Below, one piece after another: positions 24,784 through 31,827 of a DNA stretch of 39,498 bases. Origin of the DNA: Actinomycetota bacterium. GTDB taxonomy: Bacteria; Actinomycetota; Geothermincolia; Geothermincolales; RBG-13-55-18. Position 1 is the first letter of the stretch. Each line of letters begins with the position of its first letter. The stretch lies in the NCBI GenBank assembly GCA_016931915.1, contig JAFGDU010000124.1, positions 1-39,498 on the forward strand, given 5' to 3'. The notes under the pieces were generated by a model. It saw nothing but the letters and a program-made list of their open reading frames with translations, ran no database searches and was not told the DNA's origin. A program made the translations under genes and the position numbers.

Positions 24784-24807
24784 CGAGTGTTGTGGTTCCG
24801 GGAACCG

Positions 24808-26517
24808 CTAACTCTCCAGCCTGTATACGTTGTCCGCGTCGGGGCTGAAGGCCTCCTTGAGCAGGCGGTCCAGGTGCTTTTCCGAGGGGCTCTTGGGTAT
24901 CTCCTCTACCACCTGCAAGTATGAGGGCACCGAGTTGCGCTCCAGGTTCTCCAGGGCCGCTTTGAACACCGACTGTGGGTCTATCTTCCTTTGCTCGAAG
25001 GGTACCACCGCCGCCACCAGGTCGCTCTCACCCGGCGCGCCGGACGCCGCCGGTATACCGTAGATGCATACCTCCGATACCTCGGGGTGCTCGCCGATGA
25101 CCTTCTCCACCAGGTCGGGCTTGATGAAGTCGCCGGCGCGGCGCAGGGCCCCTCCCTTGCGATAGTCGAAGAACAACCAGCCATCCTCGTCGCGGTGGAC
25201 CATGTCGCCCGAGCGCAGCCAGCCTCCCCTCGTCTTCTCCTCGGATGCCTCGGGTTTCTTGTAATACTCCACCGAGCTGCCGGTGAGCATGCGGCTGATG
25301 AGCTCGCCGGTCACCCCGGGCGGCACCTCGTTGTCTTCCTCGTCCACCACCCTCATCTCCACCAGCCCGGCCAGCGGTTTTCCGAAGGACCCTACCGGTC
25401 CCTTCCCAATTGGCCTGTACGCGAACCCGCCTTCGATGGCCGCGTACCACTCGAGTATCTGTACGCCGAAACGGCGCTCGAAGTCCTCCCAGACGGCGCG
25501 GGGAGTGCCCGCAGAGATGACCTTGCGCACCGGGTTGTCCGCGTCGTCCGGCCGCGGCGGCTCGTTGTAGATGCCGGACATCATCCCGCCCAGCAGCGAG
25601 AAGGTGGTGCAGCCGTGCTTGCGGCATACGTCCCAGATACCGCTCTTGGTGAAACGCTGGCTGATGACCACCGGGATACCCATAGAGAGCCCGGGGAAGA
25701 GGGTCACCGCCTGGGCGTTGCCGTGGGCGAGGGAGAGGCCGGTGTACAGGACGTCCTCCCTGCCGTAATCCCAAACGAGATATCCCAGGAGGCAGTACAT
25801 GGCATTGCGCGCGGAGTTGAGGGTGACCCCCTTGGGATTGCCGGTCACGCCGGAGGTGTATATGATCTGTACCGGCAGTCCTGGGTCGTCCTGCCGTTCG
25901 TCGATCCCGTAAACTTCCGCACCCTCGAGGAGCTCGTTTATGGTGGGATATTTAGATGCCAGGGCAGGGTCGGCATCCGGTTTCAGGCTCAGGTAGATCT
26001 TTCTTAGCCCGGCAGCCCCCTGCGCCGCCTTCTCTACCTCGGGCAGCAGGTCCGCGGTGGTTATCACCACTTTGGCGTCGGAATCTCCCAGCTGATATGC
26101 GAGCTTCTCACCCCTTGCGCGCGGATCTATAGGCACGAGCACCATGCCCAGCATGGAGCAGGCGGCTAGGGCATAGACGAAGTCGGGATGGTTGCGCATG
26201 ACCATGGCCACCTTGTCCCCCTTTTCAAGGCCCGCCTCCTGTAATCCCCTGGCCAGCCGGAAGGAATTGCCGGCCATACGCGCATAAGTAAGGCGGTCGT
26301 CGGGATAGAGACCGCCGTTATCGATGATGAGGCCTATACGGTTCGGGTTCTCCTCGGCCCGCGTCTCCAGCAGCCCGGAGAAGACGCCCCGATGTTTTAA
26401 AAACCTCGAACCCCTTACCCCCCGCACCACCCTGGATATGGTATCCGGGCTTCCCAGCAGCTGCAGGGCCATGTACAGTTGCGGGTTCTTCGCCTCGAGG
26501 TCCTCAATAAAACCCAT
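24808..26517 (-). CDS. AMP-forming acyl-CoA synthetase, paralogue of 8029-9639
   Basis: The product has 569 residues and is strongly similar along its length to the synthetase at 8029-9639, with shared stretches such as TTADLLPEVE, HGCTTFSLLGGMM and the C-terminal VPSYxQVVEEIPKS. It has an extra ~35-residue N-terminus (MGFIEDLEAKNPQLYMALQLLG...). Motifs: P-loop IIYTSGVTGNPKG, EWYAAIEGG, GGWLRSGD, RRAGDFI and the catalytic Lys in PKSPSEKHLDR. It shares the unusual SGVTG and SEK variants. ATG 26517 lies seven bases after GGAGG. Its downstream end lies 24 bp from the end of the lipoprotein gene. Acyl substrate unknown; presence at the head of the second minus-strand block suggests a related but distinct acid. 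Confidence 0.9.
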   Translation of the reverse strand: MGFIEDLEAKNPQLYMALQLLGSPDTISRVVRGVRGSRFLKHRGVFSGLLETRAEENPNRIGLIIDNGGLYPDDRLTYARMAGNSFRLARGLQEAGLEKGDKVAMVMRNHPDFVYALAACSMLGMVLVPIDPRARGEKLAYQLGDSDAKVVITTADLLPEVEKAAQGAAGLRKIYLSLKPDADPALASKYPTINELLEGAEVYGIDERQDDPGLPVQIIYTSGVTGNPKGVTLNSARNAMYCLLGYLVWDYGREDVLYTGLSLAHGNAQAVTLFPGLSMGIPVVISQRFTKSGIWDVCRKHGCTTFSLLGGMMSGIYNEPPRPDDADNPVRKVISAGTPRAVWEDFERRFGVQILEWYAAIEGGFAYRPIGKGPVGSFGKPLAGLVEMRVVDEEDNEVPPGVTGELISRMLTGSSVEYYKKPEASEEKTRGGWLRSGDMVHRDEDGWLFFDYRKGGALRRAGDFIKPDLVEKVIGEHPEVSEVCIYGIPAASGAPGESDLVAAVVPFEQRKIDPQSVFKAALENLERNSVPSYLQVVEEIPKSPSEKHLDRLLKEAFSPDADNVYRLES

Positions 26518-26740
26518 CTTTAAACCTCCTCTGACTTCCTGGCCTTAACGAGCGGGCGTCTTTCCGCGTTGTCAGCAAGTCGGCTACGGGGGTAGTCCAC
26601 GTAAAACCACCCGCCCTGGAGTAAGGGATCGGCCTGAGCGGAGCTGACCGCTAGAATCGAAACCGCTACCGTGATATTTACCTAACCAGCCCGAGGACTA
26701 TGGGGTTGGTAGCATGATTAATAGCGATATTCCGATACGT

Positions 26741-26832
26741 ACAGGTGCCAGGCCTCCACATTCGGAAATATGGAGGCGCTGGGACACCGTCGCACCTCGC
26801 TTCGCTCGGTGCTATCGCTTTCGCGATGCAAA
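26741..26832. repeat. Composite REP-like repeat, copy 1
   Basis: The hairpin at 26744-26788 has GGTGCCAGGCCTCCA pairing with TGGAGG-CGCTGGGACACC. A GCACC...GGTGC hairpin (about 26792-26812) and ATCGCTTTCGCGAT (26814-26827) follow. The same three-part order recurs at 27905-27996, including the ACGTACAGG lead-in and the TCGCTTTCGCGATGCA tail. The rest of 26518-26856 holds no gene that I can see. Confidence 0.6.
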
Positions 26833-26856
26833 CTCACGAGCCCCATCGATAGATCC

Positions 26857-27858
26857 CTAAGGCATTTCAGTCCAGGTCTTGCCGCCCTTGTGCCATGTTA
26901 TGCGCGGCAGCTCCCGCTCGACCATGCGGTCCGCATTCACCCGCGGGTAGCCCAGGACCATGGCCGTGGCAACCTTGTAAGGCCACTCCACTCCCAGACG
27001 CTTCCTGAGCCAGGGCATGAACTTGGCGGCGGCGGCGAGAAATCCCAGGTAGCAGGTGACCAGGCCAAGGGAGTGGGCGGCGAGGACCATGTTCTGGCCG
27101 CAGATACCACAGTCCAGGTCCACGTTGGCGATCCCCCGCTTGTCTCCCAGGATGACGATTAGGCAGGGGGCGCCCATGAAGACGTCGTTCGGCTGTATAA
27201 TGGCCTTCCCTCCCGCCTGGGCCCTCTGGTCCATGAGGGGCGTCATCAATATGCTCGAGACCTTGAGCATCGCCCTGGTTACGGGATTGGTCTTTCCGGA
27301 ATAGAAGAACGCCGCATTGAGCCTGTACATGGGGTCCATCATCTTGGCTATCTTGTCCATCTCCTCGCGGTCGTTGATGACGATAAAGCTCCACGGCTCG
27401 TTGTTACCGTGGGAGGGCGCGAAACGGCCCGCCTCGATGACACGGCGCACCAGTGCATCGGGGACCGGGTCCTTCTTGTAGATGCGATTGCTCCTGCGGG
27501 TGTAGATGGCCTCCTCCACCGGGGTCATCCCCTCTATGCCCTCCACCTCCGGCGGGTTGGGATAACCATCCTCGGGGTGGTAGAGCATGGTCTTGAAAAA
27601 CCCCTTCTCCACGTTGTAGAAGCCGTGCATGGATATGGCATCCTTCTCGCAATGGGATACGCATGCGGAGCATGACAGGCAGACTATATCCGGGATCTTC
27701 CTCGCCTTCTTGTCCACTATCTCCAGGCAATTCGACGGACACGCCTTCAGGCAATTGCCGCAGCCGTTACATTTCTCCTCGTCCACGACGATGGTCGAAT
27801 TCGACCATACCTCCGGCTCTGCCTGAAGGTAGCTGTGTTTGAATTTCTCAAAGGCCAT
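26857..27858 (-). CDS. Ferredoxin-nitroreductase fusion
   Basis: The product has 333 residues. The N-terminal part has two [4Fe-4S] motifs: Cys30-x2-Cys33-x2-Cys36-x3-Cys40-Pro (CNGCGNCLKACP) and CLSCSACVSHC near 60-70. From about residue 115 it is an FMN nitroreductase domain: AIYTRRSNRIYKKDPVP, APSHGNNEPWSFIVI, GAPCLIVIL and LAAHSLGLVTCYLGF. Proteins with this layout are flavin reductases accepting electrons from ferredoxin; some act on alpha,beta-unsaturated or aromatic substrates. The start ATG 27858 is preceded by GAGGGGG. It lies between two composite repeats in the second catabolic block. A role in redox balance or reduction of a CoA-ester intermediate is inference. Confidence 0.87.
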   Translation of the reverse strand: MAFEKFKHSYLQAEPEVWSNSTIVVDEEKCNGCGNCLKACPSNCLEIVDKKARKIPDIVCLSCSACVSHCEKDAISMHGFYNVEKGFFKTMLYHPEDGYPNPPEVEGIEGMTPVEEAIYTRRSNRIYKKDPVPDALVRRVIEAGRFAPSHGNNEPWSFIVINDREEMDKIAKMMDPMYRLNAAFFYSGKTNPVTRAMLKVSSILMTPLMDQRAQAGGKAIIQPNDVFMGAPCLIVILGDKRGIANVDLDCGICGQNMVLAAHSLGLVTCYLGFLAAAAKFMPWLRKRLGVEWPYKVATAMVLGYPRVNADRMVERELPRITWHKGGKTWTEMP

Positions 27859-27904
27859 ATCTTATCCCCCTCTCGATCTTTTGCTATTTACAATACGTAC
27901 ACGG

Positions 27905-27996
27905 AACGTACAGGCGCCAGGTCTTGACCTTCGGAATGCTCAAGACACAGGCACCGCCGCGCCGCCCTTCGGGCGTCACTGTCGCTTTCGCGATGC
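27905..27996. repeat. Composite REP-like repeat, copy 2
   Basis: The hairpin at 27913-27954 has GGCGCCAGGTCTTGA pairing with TCAAGAC...GGCACC. GCCGCCCTTCGGGCGTC (27961-27977) and GTCGCTTTCGCGATGC (27981-27996) follow. Stem sequences differ from copy 1 but both arms changed together (CCTCCA/TGGAGG versus TCTTGA/TCAAGA), so pairing is preserved. Confidence 0.6.
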
Positions 27997-28012
27997 ATTC
28001 TGTCGAACGTGT

Positions 28013-28972
28013 TCATGCCTTGCGCACCTCGACTTTCATCATGATCTCGCCGCAGGCCCCCAATGGAAGACCCGCTCCGTAACAGTTCATGGGCAGGTCG
28101 AAGAGCTTGCTCTCAAGCTCGCCCCCCTCCGCCATCCTCTCCATCATGAGCATCACCCGCCACCATATCTTGTTCAGGGCCATGATGCATATCCCGTCGC
28201 TGCCTTCGGGCTGCAGGACCCTGCCGAACGCGTCGAGGTGGAATTCGTCCCCCTCCTTGTGCCCGGCGATGCAGGCCTCCGACGAGACCACCCTGATCAC
28301 GATGTGGTGGTCCTTGAACTTCTCTATGGAGCGCAAGCGCCGCACGCGCTTGGGAGAGGCCAGAAACGCTTCCAGCTCCTCCGCCTCGATGGGGAGCGCC
28401 TTCATGAAATCGTCCGGCTCGGGCCCGCCGCTGGTGGGAGCCTCTTTGACCGCCCGGCACTCCCCCTTGGCCCTCTTGTTCTTGATAAACATGTACGGGG
28501 TCATGGTCATCATGAAGCGGGCGAACTCCAGGAAGGGCATCTTCTCCCGCCTTATCCTGAAGAGGTTCTCTCCCAGGCCGCCCAGTTCCAGCCCGGCATC
28601 GGTACATGTTATGTGGTCGAAGAGCATTTCATTGGGATCCTTGCCCTGCATCATGTGGTCGTAGTAATTGTAGATCACCGGCGAGAGCTGTGAGAGCCCG
28701 TGGATGCATACCCCCGGAGGGCACTTGTGGGGGATCAGCATCCCCATGGGGCTGAAATACAGGGGCCTGCCCTCGTTGTGGCAACCGGAACAGTGCTGGG
28801 AGCATACCGGTTCCACCACCAGCCATTGCATCATGGCCTCCATGTTGAGGGCCTGCAGCAGTCCGAGCTCCAGGGCCTTCTGGTATTCGGCCTCCGTATA
28901 ACCCCAACGGTTCTTGATGATGATCTTCAGCATGGGCCCCATCAATCTGTCGACTACGTCCAAAAAACCCAT
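28013..28972 (-). CDS. Cys-rich protein with C-terminal TIGR04076-like domain
   Basis: The product has 319 residues. The N-terminal third is helical and contains VCSQHCSGCHNEGRP plus HKCPPGVCIHG, five closely spaced Cys that may bind a metal or cluster. The C-terminal ~110 residues (SEACIAGHKEGDEFHLDAFGRVL, then GICIMALNKIWWRVMLMMERM and NCYGAGLPLGACGEIMMKVEV) resemble TIGR04076 proteins, small domains often found near corrinoid or CoA genes without known activity. The first Cys triplet has CxxxCxxC spacing but the protein lacks other radical-SAM features. ATG 28972 is preceded by AAGGGGTGGAG. Neighbouring ferredoxin-nitroreductase and thiolase genes suggest an accessory role in acyl-CoA turnover. 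Function unknown. Confidence 0.65.
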   Translation of the reverse strand: MGFLDVVDRLMGPMLKIIIKNRWGYTEAEYQKALELGLLQALNMEAMMQWLVVEPVCSQHCSGCHNEGRPLYFSPMGMLIPHKCPPGVCIHGLSQLSPVIYNYYDHMMQGKDPNEMLFDHITCTDAGLELGGLGENLFRIRREKMPFLEFARFMMTMTPYMFIKNKRAKGECRAVKEAPTSGGPEPDDFMKALPIEAEELEAFLASPKRVRRLRSIEKFKDHHIVIRVVSSEACIAGHKEGDEFHLDAFGRVLQPEGSDGICIMALNKIWWRVMLMMERMAEGGELESKLFDLPMNCYGAGLPLGACGEIMMKVEVRKA

Positions 28973-29146
28973 TTCTCCACCCCTTCCTCATCTCCCATGC
29001 CCGGGCCCTCGGCATGGTCAGCAATGCAGACAACCTCAACCCTGCAACTATGGGCCCTGTCGCAGAGAACACGAAATAAGCACCTTTTGCATGAACTTTT
29101 TGACTGGATATAACCCCGGCACCTCAAGCCAAATACACACATCCAG

Positions 29147-29164
29147 ACGTACACGTGCCAGGCC
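29147..29164. repeat. Fragment of the composite repeat lead-in
   Basis: ACGTACACGTGCCAGGCC matches the lead-in of the composite repeats at 26741 and 27905, but no pairing arm follows; it looks like a decayed copy. The surrounding 28973-29378 has no gene that I can support. Confidence 0.4.
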
Positions 29165-29240
29165 CGTATAAAAAACACACAACGCGCGTCTCTTTACCAA
29201 GGCATAAAGAAACTTGCCCGGGCGTTGTCGCCACAAGACC

Positions 29241-29266
29241 CCCACCTGGGGAAAACGCCAGGTGGG
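29241..29266 (-). terminator. Perfect 9-bp GC-rich hairpin downstream of the thiolase
   Basis: CCCACCTGG (29241-29249) pairs perfectly with CCAGGTGGG (29258-29266) around an 8-base loop, about 113 bp after the thiolase stop. There is no U-tract on the minus strand, so it may be a weak or Rho-assisted terminator or an mRNA 3' stabiliser. Confidence 0.4.
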
Positions 29267-29378
29267 TCGGAGCCCCGTCTGAACTGCCACCTATCCGGCG
29301 AGCAAGGTGCTCGGAGGAGCCTGCGACGACGACCAGCCTTGTCGCCGGGCCGGATCGGAACCGGGCGAAGACCTATGC

Positions 29379-30620
29379 CTAAGCTTTTTCCAATATATGA
29401 ACGCACATGGCTGCCTCGCCGGCGCCGATAAAACCTCCGCCGTTCTCGGCCATGGCGATCCTGGCCCCCTCCACCTGGCGTTTTCCTGCCTCTCCGCGCA
29501 GTTGGGTGACCAGCTCGACCAGCTGTGCGATGCCGGAGGCCCCGATGGGATGGCCGCGGCACTCCAGTCCGCCGCTGGTGTTGATGGGCAGCTTCCCGCC
29601 CAGCTTGGTGGCCCCGGACTCCGCGAATGGGCCGCCCTCTCCCGGCTTGCAGAAGCCCATCTCCTCGCACTGCAGCAGTTCCCCGAAGGCGGTCGCGTCG
29701 TGTACCTCGGCCACGTCCACGTCCTCGGGCCCGAGCCCGGCCGCCTCGTAGGCCTTCTTGCTCAGCCTCTCGCCGATGAGGTCCATCCCGCCCCCCTCGG
29801 GGATGGTGCCCGAGGTGAGCACGGAAGCCAGTACCTTCACCGGCCTGGCGCCCTCGAAGCGCTTGAGCGCCTTGCCCGAGCAGAGCAGGGCGGCCGTTGC
29901 GCCGTCTCCCATAGGCGCGCACATGGAGCGGGTGAGCGGGAATGAGACCGGTCTGTCCTTCAGCACCTCCTCCACCGTCATGTCAATCTGGTACTGCGCC
30001 AGCGGATTGAGGGAGCCGTGGTAGTGGTTCTTTGCCGCGATGATGGCCAGCTGCTCCTGGGTGGTGCCGTACTGTTCCATGTGCATGCGGGCTGCCATGG
30101 CATAGATGTCCATGAACGGGGAGCGTGCTCCTTCCCCGCCACTCTTGCCCTTCTTCTCCTCGGCCTTTTTCTTCTCGTCCGCCATGAGCGCGTCGAGGAT
30201 GCCCCGGATGAACTCCACATCGGTGTTGGACATGAACATCTCGAACATCGCCTGCTTGTTATCGGGATTGAACATCTTCTCCACCCCGATGGCCAGGGCG
30301 ACGTCGTATGCCCCTGCCTTAATACCCAGGTACGCCCCGTTCACCGCGCTGGTGGCTCCGGCGCATGCGTTCTCAACGTTCATCACCGGTATACCCTGTA
30401 TGCCCAGGGGCGTGAGGGCTACCTGGCCGCGGATACTATGCTGACCGGTTACTATGCCCCAGAAGGAATTGGAGTACCAGGCGGCCTCGATGTCCTTCTT
30501 GTCCACCGGGCAGTCAGCGAGCAGGCTCTCCAATACCTCTGCGGTCATCTGCTTGATGGTCTTATCTGGATACTTGCCGAAGCGGAACATTCCTATGCCG
30601 ATGATATATACGTCCTCCAT
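29379..30620 (-). CDS. Thiolase, SCP-x/lipid-transfer type
   Basis: The product (413 residues) is a thiolase of the SCP-x-like subfamily. The nucleophilic Cys86 is in VENACAGATSAV, the His in EVHDATAFGELL stands for the NEAF-type loop, and the C-terminal GGLECRGHPIGASG carries His and Cys (CxGHPxGA). The N-terminus, MEDVYIIGIGMFRFGKYPDKT, is typical of this group. It should cleave a beta-ketoacyl-CoA with CoA. A Lys/Glu-rich insertion (DEKKKAEEKKGKSGGEGA) lies near residue 150. No DUF35/OB-fold partner, common beside SCP-x thiolases, is visible. ATG 30620 lies five bases after GGAGGCGG. Operator site 3 lies 94-123 bp upstream. Together with the SCP2 gene and paired dehydrogenases it recalls sterol-chain catabolism. 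Confidence 0.9.
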   Translation of the reverse strand: MEDVYIIGIGMFRFGKYPDKTIKQMTAEVLESLLADCPVDKKDIEAAWYSNSFWGIVTGQHSIRGQVALTPLGIQGIPVMNVENACAGATSAVNGAYLGIKAGAYDVALAIGVEKMFNPDNKQAMFEMFMSNTDVEFIRGILDALMADEKKKAEEKKGKSGGEGARSPFMDIYAMAARMHMEQYGTTQEQLAIIAAKNHYHGSLNPLAQYQIDMTVEEVLKDRPVSFPLTRSMCAPMGDGATAALLCSGKALKRFEGARPVKVLASVLTSGTIPEGGGMDLIGERLSKKAYEAAGLGPEDVDVAEVHDATAFGELLQCEEMGFCKPGEGGPFAESGATKLGGKLPINTSGGLECRGHPIGASGIAQLVELVTQLRGEAGKRQVEGARIAMAENGGGFIGAGEAAMCVHILEKA

Positions 30621-30679
30621 CTCCGCCTCCTTTGCGAACTATGTCATTGCTTGGCCGGTGCCGCCGTCGATCACTCAAT

Positions 30680-30710
30680 AATATAATGGAAGTAACTCCA
30701 TTGCTAAGGC
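30680..30710 (-). promoter_or_regulatory. Candidate thiolase promoter with inverted repeat in the spacer
   Basis: On the minus strand TTAGCA (-35-like) is followed 16 bp later by TATATT (-10-like). The spacer contains the inverted repeat AATGGA-N6-TCCATT (30685-30702). It is about 60 bp upstream of the thiolase start. This is pattern matching against a sigma-70 consensus only. Confidence 0.35.
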
Positions 30711-30713
30711 TTT

Positions 30714-30743
30714 ACATACCCCGGTATGATACCATGGTATCTA
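30714..30743. promoter_or_regulatory. Predicted TetR-type operator, site 3 (perfect palindrome)
   Basis: GATACCATGGTATC (30728-30741) is a perfect 14-bp palindrome, preceded by TACCCCGGTA (30717-30726) at the same 13-bp centre spacing as sites 1 and 2. It lies just upstream of the candidate thiolase promoter. Confidence 0.65.
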
Positions 30744-30771
30744 GTTGCCGTGACCCCGTCAATCGCGCCGG

Positions 30772-31827
30772 CTAGCCCGCCTCGGATATCTCGATGAGGC
30801 GCAGCAGGGCTTCCTGGCTGGTCATGGGATACATCTGGCAATACTTGGCATCTCGCATCAGGCGTTCCATGCCATAATCCCGCATGTATCCGTAACCGCC
30901 GTGGATCTGTACCCCGTCCATCGCGGACTTGCAGGCGCTCTCCGTGGACCGCAGCCAGGCCATCATGGCCGGCGCCAGCCCTTCGTCCTCGCAGGCCTTC
31001 TGCACCAGCGCTTTGCTCTGCTCTATCGCGGTGAGCATTTCCGCCAGGAAGATGCGCATCTGCTGGTGCTCGATGATCATCTTCCCCGCCTGGTATCTCT
31101 CACGTGCGTAGGCATAGGCCTTCTGCAGCGCGTTGCGGGATATGCCCGTGGCGATGGCCGCGAAGCCGAGCAGCAGCGCCCTCTCCACCGCCTCCTCCAT
31201 GTTGCCGCCTGATATCACGTTGGAGGGTTCCGCGCCTTCGAAGCGGATGGATCCTGCACGTGCCGCTCGCAGTCCCATGGGATATGCTTCCGCAGCTATC
31301 TCCACGCCGCCCGCGTCGCCCCGTAACGTTACCGCCTGCGTACCCCCACCACCGGAGGGGATCACGGTGATGATCGGGCACTCCTGAGCGTTGAGCGCAT
31401 AAGGGACCTTCCCGCTAACCTTTCCCCCGGAGAGCGAGATCTCGCCGGGAAAAGCCAGACACGCCGGATAGGCTTCGTCTCCGACGCCGGTGATGAGCCC
31501 CTCGAACTCTCCCAGCGCGGCCGGCAGCAGGGCAGCGTTGTGCGCCAACAGCGCTGCAGCAACCCCCGCCTCCTCCACCGCTATCTCCTCCAGTGCGACA
31601 CAGAAGGCATAATCATCCAGGCCGCCGCCGCCGTGATCCTCGGGGATAAGGGCCGCCAGAATACCCATATCGCCGGCCTTGGACATCGCCTCCTTGACCC
31701 GCCACGCGGCGGGCTCCAGATCCAACTGCTCCGCCCGCGGTGCGAGTTCATTCAACGCGTAGGCGGAGGCGGTCTCCCGCAGGATCCTGTATTCCTGGTC
31801 CTCCGAGAACTCCGGGAGCCTGATCAT
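30772..31827 (-). CDS. Acyl-CoA dehydrogenase-like subunit lacking the catalytic Glu
   Basis: The protein has 351 residues, shorter than most family members (~380). It is recognisable by LIPEDHGGGGLDDYAFCVALEEIA, then ARERYQAGKMIIEHQQMRIFLAEML and DGVQIHGGYGYMRDYGMERLMRDAKY. The catalytic I-Y-E-G-T motif reads M-Y-P-M-T (Pro334 for Glu), and the mid-domain TEP..GSD flavin/substrate motif is missing. The subunit is therefore probably not catalytic alone. Its ATG (31827) abuts the stop codon of the upstream full dehydrogenase with no base between, so the two are translationally coupled. In mycobacterial steroid-degrading FadE pairs, one subunit keeps the Glu and the partner lacks it within an alpha2-beta2 tetramer; the same is inferred here. 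Confidence 0.87.
   Translation of the reverse strand: MIRLPEFSEDQEYRILRETASAYALNELAPRAEQLDLEPAAWRVKEAMSKAGDMGILAALIPEDHGGGGLDDYAFCVALEEIAVEEAGVAAALLAHNAALLPAALGEFEGLITGVGDEAYPACLAFPGEISLSGGKVSGKVPYALNAQECPIITVIPSGGGGTQAVTLRGDAGGVEIAAEAYPMGLRAARAGSIRFEGAEPSNVISGGNMEEAVERALLLGFAAIATGISRNALQKAYAYARERYQAGKMIIEHQQMRIFLAEMLTAIEQSKALVQKACEDEGLAPAMMAWLRSTESACKSAMDGVQIHGGYGYMRDYGMERLMRDAKYCQMYPMTSQEALLRLIEISEAG

Noticed and set aside
28013..28972. Possible radical-SAM activase for the glycyl radical enzyme (CxxxCxxC in VCSQHCSGC)
   Set aside because: The spacing fits, but the protein lacks other radical-SAM motifs, ends in a TIGR04076-like domain and lies about 9 kb away beyond unrelated genes; the cysteine spacing is probably coincidental.
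28973..29378. Possible riboswitch or structured RNA in the 406-bp gap between thiolase and the Cys-rich protein
   Set aside because: I searched by eye for cobalamin, SAM and TPP box consensus on both strands and found none; only the 9-bp hairpin and a repeat fragment are supported.
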